A stretch of DNA of 7,440 bases from an uncultured Oscillospiraceae bacterium (GTDB lineage Bacteria > Bacillota > Clostridia > Oscillospirales > Ruminococcaceae). The position numbers and the translations under genes were made by a program. Where the stretch lies: the NCBI GenBank assembly GCA_900556255.1, contig USNZ01000056.1, positions 1 to 7,440 of the forward strand, written 5' to 3'. Shown here one piece after another: positions 1-4,942 of the stretch. Each line of letters starts with the position of its first letter. The stretch's first letter is position 1. Under the pieces are notes generated by a model. That model was not told where the DNA came from. It saw only the letters and a program-made list of their open reading frames with translations, and made no database searches.

Positions 1-127
1 GCAGTTTACCCGTTATACCGCATGATCGGGACGGCTGCGGCGGGCGGCATATATGCCGCCCCTACAAGCCAAACCACTATATTCATTAATAAAATACGGT
101 CGCGGGCGGGGCGTGCCCCGCCCCTAC
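1..127. repeat. Hairpin-repeat composite, left end cut by the window edge
   Basis: Two GC-rich palindromes are separated by an AT-rich linker. The first is at 42-61, a perfect 20-nt palindrome beginning GGGCGGCATA. The second is at 104-123, with 9-bp arms GGGCGGGGC/GCCCCGCCC around GT. Each is followed by CTAC. The whole segment aligns with 3395-3523, with a few substitutions and a 2-nt length change in the linker. Its left end probably continues outside the window, because the second copy has another hairpin (3373-3392) just before the matching start. This is a REP/BIME-like dispersed element; no protein is encoded. Confidence 0.85.
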
Positions 128-311
128 CAGTTCATTAAAACTAAAAGTAAAGCTTTAGAATTATCACTCTACTACATTTCTCCCGAAAAAGGGCTTTTTT
201 CTCTTTATTTTTGAATTCCTAAAGTACCCCATTATCCCAAATAGTATAGCACATTTTTGAGGTAAAATAAAGCCCTTATGCTTATTCGTATACAGTATAT
301 TTATACAGGAT
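128..311. other. AT-rich stretch without a convincing gene
   Basis: This stretch is strikingly AT-rich compared with the genes nearby. 121-144 repeats 3321-3344 (CCCCTACCAG followed by a TTAAAACTAA linker), so the repeat cluster extends to about 144. The rest is non-repetitive, with runs of A and T. A 62-codon open frame on the minus strand (164-352) has no ribosome binding site that I can see and no recognisable domain, so I do not call it a gene. Next to the DnaA-box-like and TAG-repeat sequences to the right, it could serve as part of a DNA-unwinding element; that is inference. Confidence 0.5.
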
Positions 312-320
312 TTATACACA
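312..320 (+). promoter_or_regulatory. DnaA box (perfect TTATNCACA)
   Basis: TTATACACA matches the DnaA-box consensus TTATNCACA at every position. A weaker 7/9 copy (TTATACAGG) lies just upstream at 301-309. It sits in the AT-rich side of the origin-like region, about 120 nt from the TAG triplets. Confidence 0.5.
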
Positions 321-357
321 CAAAAAGCTGCCCGCTTTATTTTATAAAGCAAGCAGC
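321..357 (-). terminator. Terminator-like hairpin, leftward
   Basis: Arms GCTGC (327-331) and GCTTTAT (334-340) pair with ATAAAGC (344-350) and GCAGC (353-357), leaving a TTT loop and a 2x2 internal loop. Read on the minus strand the hairpin is followed by TTTTTGTGTG (the A-run is at 322-326), which suits an intrinsic terminator for leftward transcription. The only leftward gene able to feed it is the glycosyltransferase ending at 681, about 325 nt away. On the plus strand no T-run follows. Confidence 0.5.
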
Positions 358-439
358 AGGGGAGTGGTGGTTCTGTTTTCTTTGGGGTTTTGTGCAGCGC
401 TCTGTTTACGGGAAATTGCCATAGTTACTAATACTATTT

Positions 440-454
440 TAGTAGTAGTAGTAG
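440..454 (+). repeat. Five tandem TAG triplets (DnaA-trio-like)
   Basis: Five consecutive TAG triplets are followed at once by GGGG (455-458) and, 13 nt after the last triplet, by a DnaA-box-like GGTGGAAAA (468-476). In the basal unwinding element described in Bacillus, DnaA-trios are 3'-GAT-5' repeats separated from a DnaA box by a GC-rich cluster. The order and strand here (AT-rich, TAG repeats, G-run, TGTGGATAA-oriented box) agree with that. The left side, ACTAATACTATTTT, is AT-rich. Confidence 0.5.
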
Positions 455-569
455 GGGGTGTTAAAACGGTGGAAAACCCGCCAAACCCCGATAACGGTGC
501 AGAAAACGGGGGTGGAATTTTTCCCCCGCCGTTGTTAGGATTTTTGTGGAAACTCTTGACAACTTTTTC

Positions 570-578
570 TTTTCCACA
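570..578 (+). promoter_or_regulatory. DnaA-box-like site
   Basis: TTTTCCACA differs from TTATCCACA at one position. It lies within a 160-bp run of similar elements (468-625), with one neighbour on the opposite strand 17 nt to the left (545-553) and two to the right (598-606 and 617-625). Confidence 0.4.
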
Positions 579-616
579 GCGCCCCAGGAAAACTCTTTGT
601 TGAAAACTGAAAACTC

Positions 617-625
617 TGTGGAAAA
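617..625 (-). promoter_or_regulatory. DnaA-box-like site
   Basis: TGTGGAAAA on the plus strand reads TTTTCCACA on the minus strand, one mismatch from TTATCCACA. It is the rightmost of the cluster, 56 nt from the end of the glycosyltransferase gene. Confidence 0.4.
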
Positions 626-680
626 CCGACGCCCTTCGACCGAAATTTTATAGTCCCGTTTATGGGAATTCAAAACCGCG

Positions 681-1538
681 TCACGCCTCGGACGTTGCCA
701 CCAGATACTTGAATATCTGCGTTTTATACTCTTCGTATAATCCCATGTGCTCGTACAGCTCCTTGTAGTAGGCGAACAGGGTAGACCGCGTTTTGACAAC
801 GTTGACGGGGTTCAGCACGGTATGCACGGCGCTTTTGGGGTTGTTGTAGTAGTTGTAAATGGGCGTGGACAACGCGTAAAAGCTGTTGGCGTAGCGGATA
901 TAGCTTAAATTGAAGTACAGATCCTCGCTCCAGTCCATGTCCACGTCGCAGACAACATCCTCGTGCGCGTGGACAATGTCGGTTCGGTAGAGTTTATTCC
1001 ACATAACACCGTAATAAAAACTGGCAGGCTCCTGCATTAAGCCGGCGGCGAACTGTTCTTTGTTCATGGGTCCTTCCAGCAAAAAGCCGTAGGTCTGCAC
1101 CTTTAACAGATGCTGCGGCACGGTGTTGATGTCCTCCTCATCATCGTCCCGCAGGCGGGGCAGGGTGATGCGGTTATAGTGCGCAATGACCAAATCTGTG
1201 TTGAATTCTTCGGCTTTTTGCACAAGCAGCTCGGTGGCGTAGGGCTGCAGGGTGTCGTCGGCATCGACAAATTGCAGGTACTTGCCGTGCGCCTCGCGCA
1301 GACCCAGGTTGCGGGTGGCGGCGACGCCGCTGTTGGTTTTGTCGATCAGCACAATGCGCTTGTCCACCCCGGCATACATTTTGCACACCTGCAGGCTGAC
1401 GTCCTTGCTGCCGTCGTTCAGCAGGATAATTTCCAGATTTTTGTAGGTTTGGCGGCGAATACTCTCGACACAGCGTGCAATATGGTCCTGTGCATTGTAG
1501 ATGGGCACAATGATGCTGACCAAAGGTTGTTCACACAT
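681..1538 (-). CDS. Family 2 glycosyltransferase
   Basis: 285 residues. It probably transfers a sugar from a nucleotide-sugar donor to a cell-surface polysaccharide or lipid-linked acceptor at the cytoplasmic face of the membrane; the substrates cannot be read from sequence. The N-terminal GT-A fold is clear: VSIIVPIYN (residues 7-15), NDGSKD (41-46), SGVAATRNLGL (70-80) and the metal- and nucleotide-binding DADD (92-95). MWNKLYRTD further on and a YNYYNNPKSAVHT segment near the C-terminus are typical of the EpsJ/WaaE-like branch. No membrane segment is evident. The ATG at 1538 has AGGAGGT 8 nt upstream (1547-1553). The protein is somewhat shorter than the 320-340 residues common in this branch, and I see no continuation in the other frames past the TGA. 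It stands alone rather than in a polysaccharide cluster. Confidence 0.9.
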   Translation of the reverse strand: MCEQPLVSIIVPIYNAQDHIARCVESIRRQTYKNLEIILLNDGSKDVSLQVCKMYAGVDKRIVLIDKTNSGVAATRNLGLREAHGKYLQFVDADDTLQPYATELLVQKAEEFNTDLVIAHYNRITLPRLRDDDEEDINTVPQHLLKVQTYGFLLEGPMNKEQFAAGLMQEPASFYYGVMWNKLYRTDIVHAHEDVVCDVDMDWSEDLYFNLSYIRYANSFYALSTPIYNYYNNPKSAVHTVLNPVNVVKTRSTLFAYYKELYEHMGLYEEYKTQIFKYLVATSEA

Positions 1539-1569
1539 AAGGCGCGACCTCCTGAAAAAAAGTGGGCGT

Positions 1570-1575
1570 ATTATA
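1570..1575 (-). promoter_or_regulatory. Probable -10 element of the glycosyltransferase gene
   Basis: A perfect TATAAT on the minus strand lies about 17 nt ahead of the AGGAGGT ribosome binding site. No good -35 is visible; TTTGTG at 1592-1597 with 16-nt spacing is the best weak candidate. It lies back to back with the promoter of the divergent carboxypeptidase gene. Confidence 0.4.
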
Positions 1576-1610
1576 ATAAGGTAAATCCTACCACAAAGAT
1601 ACCATAAATG

Positions 1611-1639
1611 TTGCCGAATTTCAATAAATATGGTACTAT
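1611..1639 (+). promoter_or_regulatory. Promoter of the carboxypeptidase gene
   Basis: TTGCCG (1611-1616), a 17-nt spacer and TACTAT (1634-1639) form a sigma-A-type promoter. TG one base before the -10 (TGGTACTAT) gives an extended -10. Transcription would start near 1646, leaving a leader of about 30 nt before the ATG at 1677. Confidence 0.6.
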
Positions 1640-1663
1640 AAAGTTATGAACAATCCTGTTGAA

Positions 1664-1669
1664 AAGAGG
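1664..1669 (+). promoter_or_regulatory. Ribosome binding site fixing the carboxypeptidase start
   Basis: AAGAGG lies 7 nt before the ATG at 1677. An in-frame TTG at 1659 would add six residues but would overlap or precede this site, so the ATG at 1677 is preferred. Confidence 0.6.
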
Positions 1670-1676
1670 CAACGCT

Positions 1677-3167
1677 ATGAAAGAATCCATGCAAAAAGTC
1701 CGCGAACTGGAAAAACAAATGTTCGGTTACAGCTACGCCATGCGCGTCATCGACTTTGACAGCGAGACCATCGCCCCCGAGGACGGCAACGACGGCCGCG
1801 CCGAGGCGATGGAATTTTTGAGCCGCCAGAGCTTTGACCTGCTGGTCAACGACGGCACCGCCGCCCTGCTGAAAGCCGCCGCCGCAGACGCCGAAACCGA
1901 GCAGGAGCAGGCCGAGGTGCGCAATTTACAGCGTGAGTACGACGAAATTGCCAAGATCCCCGCCGCCGAATACGCCGCCTTTACCAAGCTGTGCCAGCAG
2001 AGCATCCCTGCCTGGACCAAGGCCAAGCGCACCAACGATTTCAGCGTGTTTGCGCCGTATCTGGAAAAGATCGTCGCCGCCCGCCGCGCCCAGGCTGCCT
2101 ATTTTGACCCCGACCGTGACCCGTATGAGGTGTTTCTGGACCGATACGAGCGCGGCCTGACCATTGCCAAGTGCGACGAGTTTTTCGCGCAGCTGCGTGA
2201 AACCATTGTGCCGCTGCTGGCGGAGATCCAAAAGCGCGGCGCGGCCATCCGCACCGATTTTCTGGATCAGGAATGGCCCATCGACGCGCAGAAAAAGGTC
2301 AGCGAAAAAATTATGCAGCTGTGGGGCTTGGACCCCAAGCGCAGTATGCTGGCCGAGAGCGAGCACCCCTTTACCACAGAATTTTGGCGTAAGGACGTAA
2401 GAATTACCACGCACTATATGCCGCGTGATATGTTCAGCAACCTGTACAGCGTCGCGCACGAGGGCGGCCATGCCCTGTACGAGCTGAACATCAACCCCGA
2501 TTACGACTACACAAGCGTGACCGGCGGCGCGACCATGGGTCTGCACGAAAGCCAGAGCCGCCTGTTTGAGAACATCGTCGGCCGCAGCCGCGCCTTTGTC
2601 GAGTACCTGTACCCGACGCTGAAGGAGCTGTTCCCGCAGCAGCTGGCCGATGTCAGCGCCGAGGAAGTCTGGCGTGCCGTCAACCGCGCCGAGCCGAGCC
2701 TGATCCGCACCGAGGCGGACGAATTGACCTACGCGCTGCACATTATGGTGCGCTATGAGCTGGAAAAGGCGATGATGCAGGGGACTTTGGCGGTGGCCGA
2801 CCTGCCCGCCGCCTGGAACGCCAAGTATAAGGAATATCTGGGCGTGGACGTGCCCGACGACGCCCACGGCTGTTTGCAGGATATCCACTGGTCGATGGGC
2901 GATTTGGGGTATTTCCCGAGTTACGCTTTGGGCAGCGCCTATGGCGCACAGGCCGTGGCCGACCTGCGCAAGACCCACGATTTTGACGCCGACTGGGCAG
3001 CAGGGGACATGGAACCGCTGAAGGCCGCCCTGAAAGACCGCCTGTGGCAGTGGGGCAGCATGAAGGACCCCCGCTGGCTGGTGCAGAGCCTGTGCGGCGG
3101 CGAATTTGACGCTAAATATTTTACCGATTACCTGACCGCCAAGTACACCGAAATTTATCGCCTGTAA
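1677..3167 (+). CDS. M32 family metallocarboxypeptidase (carboxypeptidase Taq type)
   Basis: 496 residues from the chosen ATG, the usual size for M32. The family removes C-terminal residues from peptides with broad specificity (proline disfavoured) using a Zn or Co ion. There is no signal peptide, so it acts in the cytoplasm, probably in peptide turnover. The metal site is intact: HEGGH at residues 261-265 (HExxH) and the third ligand Glu291 in HESQSR (290-295). The 30-residue gap from the first His to this Glu is as in the Pyrococcus enzyme. DELTYALHIMVRYELEK, QDIHWSMGDLGYFPSY and SYALGSAYGAQ are further family signatures in the C-terminal half. The gene is monocistronic and divergent from the glycosyltransferase. 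No clean T-tailed terminator follows; the palindrome at 3215-3234 may serve. Long antisense frames opposite it are a by-product of GC-rich codon use. Confidence 0.96.
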   Translation: MKESMQKVRELEKQMFGYSYAMRVIDFDSETIAPEDGNDGRAEAMEFLSRQSFDLLVNDGTAALLKAAAADAETEQEQAEVRNLQREYDEIAKIPAAEYAAFTKLCQQSIPAWTKAKRTNDFSVFAPYLEKIVAARRAQAAYFDPDRDPYEVFLDRYERGLTIAKCDEFFAQLRETIVPLLAEIQKRGAAIRTDFLDQEWPIDAQKKVSEKIMQLWGLDPKRSMLAESEHPFTTEFWRKDVRITTHYMPRDMFSNLYSVAHEGGHALYELNINPDYDYTSVTGGATMGLHESQSRLFENIVGRSRAFVEYLYPTLKELFPQQLADVSAEEVWRAVNRAEPSLIRTEADELTYALHIMVRYELEKAMMQGTLAVADLPAAWNAKYKEYLGVDVPDDAHGCLQDIHWSMGDLGYFPSYALGSAYGAQAVADLRKTHDFDADWAAGDMEPLKAALKDRLWQWGSMKDPRWLVQSLCGGEFDAKYFTDYLTAKYTEIYRL

Positions 3168-3210
3168 ATTTAGAGAAACAGAAAGCGGTTGTTCGGCAAG
3201 CACACTTCCG

Positions 3211-3344
3211 GTAGGGGCGGGGCATGCCCCGCCCGCGGGTTTGCTCTTGCAACGGCCTTACGGTTTTGTATCGTAGGGAGTTTTCTTACAAGGCAAACGG
3301 GCACGGGCGAGCAATGCTCGCCCCTACCAGTCCGTTAAAACTAA
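3211..3344. repeat. Inverted pair of palindromic repeats
   Basis: A left unit GTAGGGGCGGGGC... (perfect 20-nt palindrome 3215-3234) and a right unit ending CGCCCCTAC (palindrome 3305-3323, GGGCGAGCA-A-TGCTCGCCC) face each other, so the pair is bounded by GTAGGGG (3211-3217) and CCCCTAC (3321-3327). 3321-3344 repeats 121-144. It starts 43 nt after the carboxypeptidase stop and could help end its transcript. Confidence 0.8.
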
Positions 3345-3369
3345 GGCTTCACCTTTTTCGGCAGGTTTG

Positions 3370-3523
3370 TAGGGGACGCATATATGCGTCCCGTGCGGTG
3401 TACCCGTTATATCGCATGATCGGGACGACTGCGGCGGGCGGCATAGTAGCCGTGCCTACAAGCCAACCCATCATTATACTCATTATAGTATAGGGTCGCG
3501 GGCGGGGCGTGCCCCGCCCCTAC
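3370..3523. repeat. Complete hairpin-repeat composite (second copy)
   Basis: It is bounded by GTAGGGG on the left and CCCCTAC on the right. There are three hairpins: 3373-3392 (perfect, begins GGGACGCATA), 3436-3456 (decayed: left arm GGGCGGC, right arm GCCGTGCC) and 3500-3519 (arms GGGCGGGGC/GCCCCGCCC around GT). 3395-3523 is the direct repeat of 1-127. The middle hairpin is intact in the first copy and degraded here, so the copies have diverged. Confidence 0.85.
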
Positions 3524-3528
3524 GACCA

Positions 3529-3563
3529 AACGGGCGAACGCCATAAAATTTTATGCCGCCCCT
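3529..3563. repeat. Partial palindromic repeat unit
   Basis: The GGGCG (3532-3536) left remnant and GCCCCTA (3558-3564) right end frame a perfect 14-nt AT-rich palindrome CATAAAATTTTATG (3542-3555). It follows the same plan as the other units, but the left arm is imperfect. Confidence 0.6.
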
Positions 3564-3572
3564 ATTAAAAAT

Positions 3573-3591
3573 GTGCGCGCAGGGCGCGCAC
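3573..3591. repeat. GC-rich hairpin GTGCGCGC/GCGCGCAC
   Basis: There are 8-bp perfect arms at 3573-3580 and 3584-3591 around AGG. This is a different sequence type from the GTAGGGG units, placed directly after them. No T-run follows on the plus strand; on the minus strand an A/T-mixed tail (ATTTTTAATAGG) follows, so it might act as a weak leftward terminator. Confidence 0.55.
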
Positions 3592-3600
3592 TCCATAATT

Positions 3601-3628
3601 TTTATCTTTTATCTCTTATCTTTTATCT
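3601..3628. repeat. Four tandem TTTATCT heptamers
   Basis: The 7-bp unit TTTATCT occurs at 3601-3607, 3608-3614 and 3622-3628, with one variant CTTATCT at 3615-3621. It lies between the GC hairpin and the terminator, outside any gene. Confidence 0.85.
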
Positions 3629-3673
3629 AAAAAACCTCCGCTGTTTTCTGCCACGGAAAACAGCGGAGGTTTT
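3629..3673 (-). terminator. Strong intrinsic terminator of the lactate dehydrogenase gene
   Basis: A perfect 18-bp stem (3631-3648 with 3656-3673) encloses a 7-nt loop. Core arms are CCTCCGCTG and CAGCGGAGG. On the minus strand it is followed by T-rich sequence (A-run 3629-3634). Only 4 nt separate the TAA of the gene at 3678 from the stem. The A/T ends of the stem would also let it work rightward. Confidence 0.9.
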
Positions 3674-3677
3674 GCCT

Positions 3678-4676
3678 TTATTCTTCCACTTCGTTTACCA
3701 GCGGCAGCCCCAGCACAAACGCCCGCGCATTTTCCATCGTGGTAATGGCGATGCTTTGCAGCGCCGTGCGGGTAAAAAACGCCTGATGACTTGTGATGAC
3801 CACATTGGGGAAACTCAACAAAATGGGCACGACCTCGTTGTGCAGCACCGTGTCGGAAAAATCCTCAAACACCTGGCCGTCCTCGTCCTCGTACACGTCC
3901 AGCCCCACGCCGCCGAATTTCCGCGCGCGCAGGGCGTGGATCAGTGCCTCGGTGTCGATCAGCCCGCCGCGGCTGGTGTTTACCAAAATTGCGTTGGGAC
4001 GCATCATTTTTATTGTTTCGGTGTTGATCATGTGGTAGGTGTCGGCGGTAAGCGGGCAGTGCAGGCTGACAAGATCCGCCGTGCGCAAAAGCTCCTCGGG
4101 CGAAACGTAGCGCGCAATGCCCTCCAGCGCGGGGTTTTTGTACTTGTCGCAGGCCAGCACCGTCATGCCGAAACCGTAACAGATGCGCGCCATCGCCGCG
4201 CCGATGCGCCCCGTGCCCACAATGCCTGCCGCCGCGCCGTACAGGTTGTGCCCCAGCAGCCCGTCCAGCGAAAAATTGTTGTTGCGCACCTTGATGTACG
4301 CCTTGCAGATGCGCCGATCGGCCGCCAAGGCCAGCGCCATGGCGTGTTCGGCCACGGCCTCGGGGCTGTAACCGGGCACGCGCAGCACCGTAATGCCGTA
4401 ATGTTTGGCGGCGGGCAGATCCACGTTGTTGTAGCCCGCGCAGCGCAAAAGCAGCAGCCGTATGCCGGCGGCGGCCAGAATTTCCAGCACGGGGGCGCTG
4501 CAATCGGCGTTGACAAAAACGCAGGCCGCATCGCCGCCCTGCGCCAGCGGTGCGGTGTCGGCGTCCAGGTTGGCCGCCAGATACCGAATACGGCAGCCGT
4601 AGGCTTCGTCCTTTGCCAGCACGTCAAAATAATAATGGTCGTACTCGTGCGTGCCGAAAAACATGATGGTAAACAT
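3678..4676 (-). CDS. ldhA: D-lactate dehydrogenase-like D-2-hydroxyacid dehydrogenase
   Basis: 332 residues, full length. It is expected to reduce pyruvate to D-lactate with NADH in the cytoplasm, reoxidising NADH during fermentation. The N-terminal catalytic part carries [11 protein letters not shown] (77-87) and the [13 protein letters not shown] stretch (100-112). The Rossmann part has GTGRIG (154-159) followed by Asp177, which favours NAD over NADP. The catalytic triad is visible: Arg236 in NTSRGGLID, Glu265 in DVYEDE and His297 in TSHQAFF, with the same spacing as in the Lactobacillus enzyme. TSHQAFFT and FSLDGL closely resemble E. coli LdhA. The ATG at 4676 is preceded by AAAGGGGG (4684-4691) with 7-nt spacing. 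It is divergent from argG and followed at once by a terminator, hence monocistronic. A related 2-hydroxyacid dehydrogenase with another 2-oxoacid substrate cannot be excluded. Confidence 0.9.
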   Translation of the reverse strand: MFTIMFFGTHEYDHYYFDVLAKDEAYGCRIRYLAANLDADTAPLAQGGDAACVFVNADCSAPVLEILAAAGIRLLLLRCAGYNNVDLPAAKHYGITVLRVPGYSPEAVAEHAMALALAADRRICKAYIKVRNNNFSLDGLLGHNLYGAAAGIVGTGRIGAAMARICYGFGMTVLACDKYKNPALEGIARYVSPEELLRTADLVSLHCPLTADTYHMINTETIKMMRPNAILVNTSRGGLIDTEALIHALRARKFGGVGLDVYEDEDGQVFEDFSDTVLHNEVVPILLSFPNVVITSHQAFFTRTALQSIAITTMENARAFVLGLPLVNEVEE

Positions 4677-4862
4677 CGCGCCGCCCCCTTTGGGTAAGTA
4701 TGCCCGCAGAAAGCAAAAGTATGCACAAACTTTATGCAGCTTTTGGGGTGCTGCGGGGTATACATTGTATATTCATGCGGGATTCACGCGATATTGCCCC
4801 GATTCTATGCATATTACACAAAAATCAACGAAAATATTTTCATCCTTTGTCGGCTTTACCAC

Positions 4863-4890
4863 TTGATAATTATGCAGGAAAGTGTATAAT
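4863..4890 (+). promoter_or_regulatory. argG promoter
   Basis: TTGATA (4863-4868, 5/6 to the -35 consensus), a 16-nt spacer and perfect TATAAT (4885-4890). Transcription would start near 4897, giving a leader of about 46 nt. The 172 bp between the dehydrogenase ribosome binding site and this promoter is AT-rich in places and holds no gene. I could not assign a promoter to the leftward dehydrogenase gene there. Confidence 0.75.
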
Positions 4891-4903
4891 AAACAACATA
4901 AAC

Positions 4904-4917
4904 CGTATAAATATTCA
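4904..4917 (+). promoter_or_regulatory. Candidate ArgR/AhrC operator (ARG box)
   Basis: CGTATAAATATTCA matches 12 of 14 positions of the core pattern TGAAT-WWWW-ATTCA, with an intact right half ATTCA. It lies just downstream of the predicted argG start site, where bound arginine repressor would block transcription. AT-rich DNA can match by chance, and a single box is weak evidence. Confidence 0.35.
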
Positions 4918-4928
4918 GTCGCACATAC

Positions 4929-4935
4929 AAGGGGT
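4929..4935 (+). promoter_or_regulatory. Ribosome binding site fixing the argG start
   Basis: AAGGGGT lies 7 nt before ATG 4943. The reading frame stays open upstream to 4700, but this would add 81 residues running through the promoter and without family similarity, so the start at 4943 is used. Confidence 0.75.
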
Positions 4936-4942
4936 GTTTCTT

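Larger units (their letters stand above)
301..625. other. Candidate replication origin (oriC-like region)
   Basis: This gene-free region combines the parts of a Firmicutes origin. It has an AT-rich side (about 130-350), one perfect TTATNCACA DnaA box at 312-320, tandem TAG triplets at 440-454 followed by GGGG, and a cluster of DnaA-box-like sequences. Those are 468-476 (minus, 7/9), 545-553 (minus, 7/9), 570-578 (plus, TTTTCCACA, 8/9), 598-606 (minus, 7/9) and 617-625 (minus, 8/9). TGTGGAAAA-type boxes repeated next to a TAG-trio are what one sees beside dnaA in many clostridia. Against the call, dnaA, dnaN and rpmH are not in this window; they could lie left of position 1. Alternatively it could be a secondary DnaA-binding locus. 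The match counts are by eye. Confidence 0.45.

Noticed and set aside
182..200. Plus-strand terminator (CCC-GAAAAA-GGG followed by CTTTTTT)
   Set aside because: The stem is only 3 bp, too weak for an intrinsic terminator, although a gene left of the window would need one near here.
364..603. 79-codon open frame starting in the origin-like region
   Set aside because: Its ATG is not ATG-type with a ribosome binding site that I could find, it translates the TAG repeat and DnaA-box run into low-complexity sequence, and it has no domain.
1926..3203. 425-codon open frame on the minus strand
   Set aside because: It lies opposite the well-supported M32 carboxypeptidase, has no recognisable motifs, and arises from the high GC content at third codon positions.
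3224..3493. 89-codon open frame in the second repeat cluster
   Set aside because: It is composed almost wholly of palindromic repeat DNA and would be broken or changed in the first copy.
3211..3523. CRISPR array
   Set aside because: The repeated units are palindromes of varied sequence, in both orientations and with irregular spacing; there are no uniform repeats and spacers and no cas genes.
3573..4697. 374-codon open frame on the plus strand
   Set aside because: It is antisense to the lactate dehydrogenase gene, runs through its terminator and tandem repeat, and its composition (rich in H, Q, R, V) is typical of a shadow frame.
4719..4738. TGCA-flanked inverted repeat as an ARG box
   Set aside because: Its TGCA half-sites are 17 nt end to end, which does not fit the 14-nt ARG-box core spacing, and the centre is not A/T only.
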